A stretch of DNA of 64,000 nucleotides from Azolla caroliniana (lineage: Eukaryota > Polypodiophyta). The position numbers were made by a program, and so were the translations under genes. The stretch spans positions 18,786,001-18,850,000 of the forward strand of contig JBHGNT010000015.1 of NCBI GenBank assembly GCA_043228905.1. Reading direction: 5' to 3'. Below are positions 55,155-64,000 of this stretch, one piece after another; positions within the stretch are counted from its first letter, which is position 1; every line of letters starts with the position of its first letter. The notes below the pieces were generated by a model. It was not told where the DNA came from and did not search any database. It saw only the letters and a list, made by a program, of their open reading frames with translations.

Positions 55155-56814
55155 AAACACCAAGAGCCCTGCGAGGTTGTTTACACTCTGTGTAGAGAGT
55201 GGTGTGCTCTGATCTTGTCATTGTATATCCAATGTATAGTGAAGCTCTGTTCTCTGTGGTTTTCTCTCGTTTTAGGGTTTCCACGTTAAATCTGTGTATA
55301 TTGTTTTCTGTGTTTTAGAATTGTGTATTTCAGCGTATGCCTTTTCTTGTGGATTGACGATTCGTTTTTCAACAAATTGGTATCAGAGCTTGAGGTGCAA
55401 GCATGGAAGGAGGTGCGAGTGTCTTCCCAGGAATGATAGTTCTAAACTCTTAGAACTATGCAGACTGGAAGATAAAGATGGAGGACCTTCTCATAGTCAA
55501 AGACCTGTACGAGCCGATCGACAGAGCAAAAATACCCATAGGGGTATTAGAATTGAAATGAAAACTTCTTAACAGAAAGGTTGTGGCCACCATCCGATAG
55601 TGTGCCAATGTAAGTGTCCTTCAGCATGTGGCGAACGACACAAATGCCCACGAGATGTGCAAGAAGCTGTGAGGTCTATATGAGAGGAAGAATACCCTCA
55701 ATAAAACCTCACCGATGAGAAAGATCGTACGGTTGAAATACACAAACGGTGAGAGCATCGTCGAACACATCAACACATTCATGGGGTATGTAAATCAACT
55801 TGTTGCAACCAAGTTTCCCCTTGATGATGCTATGCAAGCCATCCTACTGATGCGCACACTACCGGATAGCTAGGAGAACTTGGTGGTTACTCTCAACACC
55901 TCTTGTCAAGAAGAGAACTTGTCTTTAAAAGCGGTGAAGAGAAGCATCCTAAATGAGGAAGTGAGAAGGAAGGACAAGGGTGCCCAAGTCCAGTCGTAGT
56001 CAAATTTGACTCAATACATCGGCAGACGAAGGAACCGACAAAGCAATCCACCAAGGAGAGAAAAGTCTCAAGCCAGGTTGAAGTCCAGCGGAAAGCTCGT
56101 GTGCTTTTATTGTGGAAAGCCTGAGGATGTTCAACACGTCCCCAATATCAGATTGAATCTGATATCGACTAGAAGACTGGACGATGAAGGCTACAATGGT
56201 AGTTTTCAGAGTGGCAAGTGGAAGTTCTACCGAGGAAATCTTATAGTGGCCCGAGCACAGAAGGAAGGCACATTGTATATGATGTAAGCCTGAATGTGCA
56301 AGTCGGAAGTGAATGTGGCAGCCAACTCGGTAGGACAGATATGGCATAAGAGGCTAGGCCACATGAGTGAGAAAGGTCTGCATCTATTAGCCAACCAAAA
56401 ACTTCTACCAGAGGTAAAGGGAGTGCACCTAGAGAAGTGCGTCGACTACTTTGTTGGAAAGCATAACAGAGCAACATTCCACACAAGACCACCGAGAAGA
56501 AGAGAAGTGTCATTGGAACTAATACACACGGATGTGTTATGTAGATGCTCTGTCGCATCGAGGCGGACAGTACTTTGTGATGTTCATTGATGACTATAGT
56601 CGGAAGACATGGGCCTTCATATTGAGGTCGAAGGATCAAGTATTGTCGTTCTTCAAGGAGTTCCAGACAAGAACCGAGCAAGAGTCGGGTCAGAAGTTGA
56701 AGGTTGTTCGAACCGACAATGGTGGTGAATATAAAGGGTAGTATCCCATGAATATGCATGCGGACCTAGTCGACAAAAAGGTGGTGAGAAGTTGGGACGT
56801 AGTCTTCTTGGGCT
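55155..56814 (+). mobile_element. Copia D: 5' fragment of a Copia element
   Basis: Partial 5' LTR (U5 side only, about 55155-55374) and primer-binding site at 55378-55389. The gag starts at the ATG at 55403 and resembles Copia E and B gag (MEGGASVFPGMIV...) but has stops in every section (for example at 55450). Integrase pieces follow (LGHMSEKG, FIDDYSRKTW, RTDNGGEYKG to about 56741). The sequence then jumps to a later pol position (LVDKKVVRS) and, near 56815, into an LTR. Most of pol is deleted. Confidence 0.82.
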
Positions 56815-57239
56815 ATGAGGGCTACGTATGTAAATAGACAGAAAGTTGTGTAAGTATATACGCAACTAGGGAAAACTTTAACTGTGTGACGAACAGAGTA
56901 GAAACTGAAGTAGTTGTGTGCAAGAGAGCGAGAGAGAGAGTGTGCGTGTGAGCCGCGCCATAGCTGTGTGAGTAACAACAGACGCGAAGAGCCCTGTGCG
57001 GCTGATACACTCGATAGAGTGTTGTATTCCTCTCGGTATTGTATATCCACTTTGTATAGTGAAGATTCTCCGTGGTTTTCCCCGTTTTAGGGGTTTCCAC
57101 GTAAATATCTGTGCACCATTGTTCATCTTGTTTTTCTTGGCATATTTCTGTGATTCGTATTTCAGCACGTAGTTCATTTATTGTGATCTATTCCGCAATG
57201 ATTTCTCGACAAACTGGTATCAGAGCTTGAGGTGCAAGC

Positions 57240-60200
57240 ATGGAAGGAGGTGTTAGCGGTTTCCTAGGTATGATAGTTCTGAACTCACAGAACTATGCAG
57301 ACTGCAAGATAAAGATGGAAGATCTTCTCATAGGAAAAGACCTGTATGAGCCAGTCGATAGAGCAGAAATACCCAGGGGAGTATTGGAGTTGGACTGGAA
57401 GCTCCTAAACAGAAAGGCCGTGGTCACTATCCGATAATGCATCGATGTAAGTGTCCTTCAACATGTGGCGAACGACACAAATGCTTATGAGATGTGGTTG
57501 AAGTTGTCGGGTCTGTACGAGAGGAAGAACGCGTTAAACAGAACCTCGCTAATGAGAAAAATCATACGGCTGAAATACAGAGACGGTGAGAGCATCATCG
57601 AACACATCAATACATTTATGGGGTATGTAAATAAACTTGCTACGACCAAATCTCCCCTGGATGATGCAATGCAGGCCATCCTACTGATGTGCACACTGCC
57701 GGAAAGTTGGGAGAACCTGGTGGTTACTCTCAGCACCTCCTGTCAAGAAGAGAACTTGTCTTTACAGACGGTGAAGACAAGCATCCTATACGAGGAGGCA
57801 AGGAGGAAAGACAAAGGAGTCTTGTCCCAAACGGAGTCGAATTTGACTCAACATATGGACAAAGGAAGGGACCGGCGAAGAAGAAGTCCGCAGCGAACAG
57901 ACAAATCCCCAACCAGATCGAAGTTCAGAGATAAGCCTGAGTGCTTTTATTGTGGAAAACCTGGACACTTCCAGAAGGACTGCCGACACATGAAGAAAGA
58001 TAAGTCTGTCGGAAATAATGTCGAACCTCGGAAGATTCCGGATGAAAACAACACTTCGGCCATCGCTACGAGCAATGAAGAAATCCAATTCATTGGTGAA
58101 CAGACGAGTGCAAATCTTGCGAGTGAAGATTGCACGTGGGTGATCGACTCCGGTGCATCCTTCCATATTACTCCGTCGAGAGTATTTCTCGACTTACATA
58201 GCCGAGGATCATGGTTATGTAAAGATGGGTGATAATGGAGAGTGCAAGATAACCAGAGTCGGAAGTGTATGCTTAACGACGTCGACAGGGTGTCGACTGA
58301 CGTTGAAGGATGTTCGACACGTCCCCGATATCAGATTGAATCTTATATCAACTGGAAGTCTTGATGACGAAGGCTACATTGGTAGCTTTCAGAATGACAA
58401 GTGGAAGTTCTGCCGAGGAAATCTCATAGTGGCCCGAGCACAGAAAGAAGGCACATTGTACATGATGCATGCCCGACTGTGCAAATCGGAAGTAAACGTG
58501 GCAACCGACTTGGCAGGGGAGATATGGCATAAGAGTCTAGGCCACATGAGTGAGAAGGGAATGCACCTATTAGCAGACTAGAAACTTCTACCAGAAGTCA
58601 AGGGAGTGCACTTGGAGAAGTGGGTCGACTACTTAGCCGGAAAGCAGAACAGGGCGGCATTCCACACAAGACCACCAAGGAGAAGAGATGTTGCACTGGA
58701 ACTAGTACACACAAATGTGTGCTATGTGGATGCTCGAGGATAGTACTTTGTAACGTTTATTGACGACTAGTACACATGAACTAGTACACATGAATGTCGC
58801 ATCGAGGAGGACAGTACTTTGTAACGTTTATTGACAACTACAGTCGGAAAACATGGGCCTTCGTACTGAAGTAGAAGGATCAAGTATTGTCGGTTTTCAA
58901 GGAGTTCCAAGCAAGAACTGAAAGAGAGTCAGGTCGGAAACTGAAGGTTGTCCGAACTGACAACGGTGGTGAATACAAAGGGCAGTTCGAAGAATACTAC
59001 AAGTGCCAAGGTATTCGAATTGAATACACAGTACCAAAGACCCCATAGTTGAACGGAGAGAGTGAGGAGCATGCTCTCTCATGCGAAACTGCCAAAATCC
59101 TATTGGGCTGAGGCGATGTACACAATTGTTTATCTGATCAACAGGTCTCCCTCGGTACCTCTAAAGGGTGATGTCCCACAGAGGGTGTGGACAGGGAAGG
59201 ATGTCTCCTACCAACACCTGAGGGTTTTTGGATGCTTGGCGTATATGCATGTACCAAAGGATCAGAGGTCAAAGCTCGACAGCAAGTCGAAAGCATTCAT
59301 ATTCATGGGATACTCAGAAGATGAGTTCGGCTACAAGTTGTGGGACTTAGTTGATAAGAAGGTAGTGAGAAGTCGGGATGTCGTCTTTCTTGAAGATAAG
59401 ACAATTGAAGACTGGAAGCAACAGAAGTCAAAACCAACTCCCCCGTCAACCTCGACTAGTATCGACTTAAGGCCAAATGTGTCGTCACCGGCAGCTGTAA
59501 GGAGATAGTTGGCCAACAGAGCCGAATCTAAGTCGGTTGACTCGGAAAGACCGAGAGACTATGACTCAAAGTCAGCAGACCTGCTAAAATCAATTGAGGA
59601 ATATGAGTTAGAGTTGTCCAACCTGGAGATGCCGATTGATGAGCAAAATGCCAAGCAAAGCGAAGAGTTGGCAGAGACATCCGAAAGAGAGCCAACAACG
59701 AGTGGACGAAGGTACCCATTCAGAGAAAGGAAGGCACCGACTACATATGCCAGTCAATACGTCCTCCTGACTGATGACGGTGAACCAAAGTGCTATGCAG
59801 AAGCCATTGCCGACAAGAGCAGAGGAAAATGGTTGAACGCGATGCAAGAGGAGATGGAATATTTGCATGCGAATTACACCTACGACCTAGTAGAACCGCC
59901 GAAAGGTAAGAGAGCACTGAAGAATAAGTGGGTCTACAGGGTGAAGACTGGAGAAGTTGACAGCGAGCCCAAGTATAAAGCCTGCATAGTGGTGAAGGGT
60001 TTCCAACATAGGAAGGGTGTCGAATTTGACGAAATATTCGCACCAGTCGTGAAGATGACATCCATACGAACTGTTCTGAGCATAGTGGCCAGCATGGATC
60101 TGGAGGTCGAACATTTGGATATCAAAACCGCATTTCTGCACGGGGAGCTAGAGGAAGAAATCTACATGCAACAATCTGAAGGCTTTGAGGAAAAAGGGAA

Positions 60201-61270
60201 AGAGAATCTGGTGTGTCGACTGAGGAAAAGCTTGTACGGATTGAAACAAGCTCCACACCAATGGTACAAGAAATTCGAGTCCTTCATGATGGAACATCGG
60301 TTCCAGAAAACACAAGCCGATCACTGTGTGTTCGTCAAAAGGTACGAGGAAGGAGATTTCTTGATTCTCTTGCTATATGTTGATGATATGTTGATAGTAG
60401 GTCAAGACACAAGATTGGAAGCTTGAAGAAATCTCTCGGCAAATCATTTGCCATGAAAGACCTTGGACTAGCAAAGCAAATCCTAGGAATGCACATAACC
60501 CAAGACAGAGCTCGAAAGGTGCTATGGTTGTCACAACAGAAGTATGTGACGAAGATCCTAGAGAGGTTCAACATGTCGAACGCAAAGCCAATCGGCTCAG
60601 TGTTGCTAACAAATTGCAGACTAAATGCGAAGCAATGTCCGAAAGGGCAGAAGGAGAAGGCTGAGATGAGGAAGATACCATATGCCTCAGCCGTCGGTAG
60701 TCTAATGTATGTTATGGTCTGTACGAGACCGGACGTAGCATTTGTTGTAGGAGCAGTAAGCCGATATATGAGTAATCCAGGGAGAGAACATTGGGTAGCG
60801 GTGAAGTGGATACTCTGATACTTGAAAGGCACCTCGGAGGTGAGCCTAAGGTATGGTGTTGGAAAACCTGTGCTGGAAGGTTTTACCGATTCAGACATGT
60901 CAGGAGATGCCGACTCGAGCCGATCCACGTCAGGATACGTGATGACCTATGCAGGGGGAGCAGTGTCGTGACAATCACGACTACAGAAGTCTATAGCCTT
61001 GTCGACTACAAAAGCAGAGTATATGGCAGCGGTAGAAACCGGAAAAGAGTTTATTTGGATGAGAAATTTTCTCACCGAACTAGGCATGAAGCAAAAGGAG
61101 TTCTTGGTTCATTGTGACAGCCAAAGCGCCATACACCTAGCCAAGAACGCGACATATCACTCCCGGACCAAGCACATACAGAGAGGTATCACTGGTTACG
61201 GGAGAGAGTCGAAGAAGGAGAATTTGGTCTTGAGAAGATCCATACTGACGACAATGGATCCGACATGCTG
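57240..61270 (+). pseudogene. Copia E gag-pol remnant
   Basis: Gag starts at the ATG at 57240 (NSQNYADCKIKMEDLL, with the conserved Trp replaced by Cys) and meets TAA at 57435-57437. The zinc knuckle CFYCGKPGHFQKDC near 57942 is intact. The protease has WVIDSGASFHI near 58138, then a frameshift near 58165. Stops include TAG 58579-58581. A local duplication with rearrangement lies at about 58700-58830, where the phrase AGTACTTTGTAACGTTTATT occurs twice. RT is mostly open (59509-60426, YVDDMLIV near 60379), followed by a frameshift near 60424. RNase H is broken at 60816-60818 and near 60970. Inactive. Confidence 0.88.
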
Positions 61271-61358
61271 ACAAAGAACCTATCTATGGACAAACTCAGA
61301 GTCTGTCGGCAAAATACAGGACTAACAGTTCTCCTCCAACAGGTGTGAAGGGGGAGTT

Positions 61359-61923
61359 TGTTGGGAAATATGTCCCTCCAGTGGGAGGAACATCCGACCG
61401 TCCGGAAAGACGACAGTCGAGGAGCCGAGTTGATGAGGGACTCGGCCGAGGCCGAAACCGGAATCGTGTAAATAGCCAACTCGGGAGACTATATCTGTAA
61501 ATAGTCTAAGTGTGCGCCCCATGAGGGCTACGTATGTAAATAGATAGAAAGTTGTGTAAGTATATATGCAACTAGGGAAAACTTTAACTGTGTGACGAAC
61601 AGAGTAGAAACTGAAGTAGTTGTGTGCAGGAGAGCGAGAGAGAGAGTGTGTGTGTGAGCCGCGCCATAGTTGTGTGAGTAAATAGCAAACGCAAAGAGCC
61701 CTGTGCGGCTGATACACTCGACAGAGTGTTGTATTCCTCTCGGTATTGTACATCCACTTTGTATAGTGAAGATTCTGTTCACCCGTGGTTTTCCCCGTTT
61801 TAGGGTTTCCACGTAAATCTCTGTGCACCATTGTTCATCTTGTTTTTCTTGGCATATTTCTGTGATTTGTATTTCAGCGCTTAGTTCGTTTATTGTGATC
61901 TATTCCGCAATGATTTCTCGACA
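61359..61923 (+). repeat. Copia E 3' LTR
   Basis: 565 bp; carries the U5 phrase GTGGTTTTCCCCGTTTTAGG shared with Copia D and, more loosely, with Copia B and the solo LTR at 62907-63548. Confidence 0.88.
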
Positions 61924-62154
61924 CATTCTAGAACATTATAGAAATCTCTAAGCTATTCTATAGGAACTTATAAATAAGGGCATACATGTATTCTCAAATC
62001 AATTCGAATCAACACCAGTCTTTAGCTCTCATTACATATCTTGTATCCATTCTCTTTATTTCTGTATCTTAATACACCCATTCTTCTCTTAGCATTTCGT
62101 TCCTTTCTTCTCGTGTTCCCTTGTATCATTCTTCCATCACTCTATCTTTTATTC
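61924..62154 (+). other. Unassigned, LTR-like leader of the Gypsy H fragment
   Basis: AT-rich sequence with ATAAATAAGGGCATAC (possible TATA/R region) that stops where Gypsy pol coding begins near 62155. It looks like LTR sequence fused to internal pol by deletion, but no partner LTR is in the window. Confidence 0.4.
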
Positions 62155-64000
62155 TTGGTTCTGACACAACTCACCAAGAAAAATCAAGCATTTTTTTGGC
62201 GTATTCAAGCGGACAAGGCTTTTACTCATCTGAAAGAGGCATTCACATCAGCACCTATCCTAGCACATATTGATCCCGAAAAGCCATTTACTATTGAGGC
62301 GGATGTGTCAGACTTCGCATTGGGGAGTATCCTATCGCAACCAGGCAAGGACGGGCAGACTCATCCAATCGAGGTTCACTCGAGGAAATTTATTGTTTCG
62401 GAGATAAACTATGAGGTGCATGACGAGTTACTGGCTGTGGTCGACTCATTTGAGCAATGGCATCATTTTCCAGAAGGATCGGCTGATCAAATTATCATTT
62501 ATAGTGATCACAAAAATCTCACATATTTTCAAACAACTCGAGTATTAAATAGACGACAAGCTCGGTGGGACCAATTTCTAACACATTTCGATTTCAAGAT
62601 CATTTTTCACCCCGGAAAACAACAAGGGAAAGCATATGCTTTGTCTCGGCATTCGTATCTAGCTCTTTGACCTGGAGATCCGGCCTTTGACCATCAAAAG
62701 TAGATTCTCCTTGGGCCATCAAAGCTACAAGCAACAACAATTTATGCCACGCCACTTGATTCTAGCCTTCTTGACACTATTCGGCAACAACTTCACTCTA
62801 ATGATTTTGCTAAGGATGTCTTAGCCCACATTGATTCAAGTCGTCCATCTTGCTCCACATTGCAAGGGTCATCTCAACATTATCAGGACTTCAAGTGGCA
62901 AGATGGTGTCAGGAACTACACGCTTCGATGAACAACGCTCGGCCGCAACCGAGCTTAGAATCATAAAACACAAAAAAACGGGGGAACAAATGCACGACAC
63001 AATGGAGAGAAGAGTACACAGAATGTTTACGTGGAAAACCCAAACACGGGAAAAACCACGACAGTCTACTGACTGCTAACTATCACTATGTAACAATATA
63101 CAATAGATGAACACCGAGGCAACGACCTCTTGTTCACTGTCTTCGCCACAGGTGGCGGTTACAACAAAGATGCGAACTCTTCGTCTCTTTCTTTCTCTCT
63201 CTCTCTCTCTCTGTACACTGTTGCGCTCTAATCTTGCACCAACAAGAAAGACAACTACAATCCTCATTCTCTGTTTGCCCTAAGTCATATTTATACTAAT
63301 ATGACTTTTTGGCTATTTACAAATATAGCCCCGATGGACTCTTAGAAACATATTTACAAATATGTCCCTTCATCCGGTGAGCACTTCTCACCGGACCTTC
63401 ACCATCCAGCTCTTGCTGGGTACTCCTCATCCGGTTCTCACCGGGTCTTCCGTAGCCGGGTACTCCTCATCCAGTTTCGGCCTCGGTCGAGTTTGCTCAT
63501 CAGTACTGTCCTTCTCACTTCCCATCCAGAGGGACCTCTTTCCTAACAGATGGTTTACTCTTTTACAAGAATCTCTTTTACGTCCCTGACGGGTCACCCC
63601 GACTTCAAGTGTTAGAACATTGTCATGATGCCTCCATGGCTGGACATTTTGGTATTGCCAAGCCCATTGAGCTGGTGAAACGTTCATTTTGGTGGCCTCA
63701 CGCACAAAAAGTTGTCGAAGATTACGTTCGCACATGTGACACCTGTTGTCGCGCCAAAATAACCAAGCATCATCCTTATGGCTTACTACAACCATTACCA
63801 CCTCCCAACAAACCATGGCAGTCTATTTCTATGGATTTCATTATGGATCTACCACCTTCCAAAGGCTTTGATAGTATTTTAACAGTAGTGAATCGGTTCA
63901 CAAAGATGGCACATTTTGTATCGTGTGTAAGACCATTAGTAGTGAAGAAATTGCAGATCTCATTATGCATGAGCTGTTTCGCCATTCTCCCAAATGATAT
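62155..64000 (+). pseudogene. Gypsy H: chromovirus-like pol fragment, split by a solo LTR, running off the window
   Basis: Starts inside RT/RNase H (LTQLTKKNQAFFW, then FTSAPIL and ADVSDFALGSILSQPGK). It continues through SDHKNLTYFQTT to LSRHSYLAL and TGA at 62668-62670. After more degraded sequence the frame reaches the solo LTR at 62907 and resumes at 63549 (LLFYKNLFYVPDG). The H2C2 finger (GHFGIAK...CDTCCRAK) and the integrase core start (SMDFIMDLPPS, TVVNRFTKMAHFV) follow. Wording is that of Tekay-like plant chromoviruses, tentatively. It lacks its 5' half and is cut by the window end. Confidence 0.85.
62907..63548 (-). mobile_element. Solo LTR related to Copia B
   Basis: 642 bp; plus strand TGTCAGGA...TCCTAACA, so on the minus strand it begins TGTTAGGA. 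Target duplication GATGG lies at 62902-62906 and 63549-63553. On the minus strand it carries the Copia B LTR phrases GGGACATATTTGTAAATATG, TATTTGTAAATAGCC, AAATATGACTTAGGGC and a GGTTTTTCCC...GGGTTTTCCACG U5 signature. No internal region remains, so it arose by LTR-LTR recombination. Confidence 0.92.

Larger units (their letters stand above)
56815..61923 (+). mobile_element. Copia E: decayed Copia element with a truncated 5' LTR
   Basis: 5' LTR remnant 56815-57211 (matches 61521-61923 of the 3' LTR), primer-binding site 57215-57226, polyprotein remnant, polypurine tract AGGGGGAG and 3' LTR 61359-61923 (565 bp, TGTTGGG...CTCGACA). The 5' end is lost at the junction with Copia D, so no target duplication can be read. 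Sister of Copia B by gag and pol sequence. Confidence 0.87.

Overview
The window looks like nuclear DNA of a flowering plant. It has two spliced, plant-type host genes at the left end, a decayed copy of a plant organelle-protein gene, and then about 48 kb of nested LTR retrotransposons. The species cannot be named from what is visible. No bacterial-type operons, rRNA or CRISPR arrays were seen.

Host part (1-14.8 kb). The last six exons of an LMBR1/LMBD2-like membrane protein gene (+, 245-1836) converge on an intact gene for glycylpeptide N-myristoyltransferase (NMT1; -, 4018-5337). The NMT1 open frame is intronless, and a probable 848-base intron lies in its 5' leader. To the right is AT-rich intergenic DNA with tandem duplications, microsatellites, old LTR-like fragments (about 9.0-11.4 kb) and an APO-family (ACCUMULATION OF PHOTOSYSTEM ONE) pseudogene at about 12.53-13.40 kb.

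Transposon part (14.8-64 kb). Copia A (-, 15571-21323, TSD TTTAC) sits in an older LTR-like sequence. Its own 5' LTR is split by a solo LTR (20475-21052). Copia B (+, 22414-27978, TSD TTAGG) is intact: 726-bp LTRs with one visible difference and an unbroken 1357-codon polyprotein. From 29.9 to 55.2 kb lies an old Ty3/Gypsy element, G1 (+). It was later hit by G2 (-, 30807-37794, nearly intact), by G3 (+, 41727-47494, a gag-only non-autonomous element that itself holds solo LTR G4, 42588-43666), and by Copia C (+, 47952-53569, TSD AGTAG). Two fused, decayed Copia remnants (D and E, 55155-61923) follow. The right end is a chromovirus-like Gypsy fragment (H), split by a solo LTR (62907-63548, TSD GATGG).

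The most unusual signal concerns the G family, whose LTRs read TGTCG...CGACA. All four insertions with readable ends are flanked by 4-bp, not 5-bp, duplications. Every one is a palindrome with a central CG: ACGT, CCGG, ACGT, GCGC. In three cases the pre-insertion site can be read from a sister LTR or a continuous host reading frame. The family also has an FLDD reverse transcriptase box, a DHG protease motif, an unassigned primer-binding site (TGGTGAACCCGACGTGA) and a pol sequence that, from memory, resembles fungal Ty3-type elements more than the common plant lineages. This is the best candidate for something not previously described.
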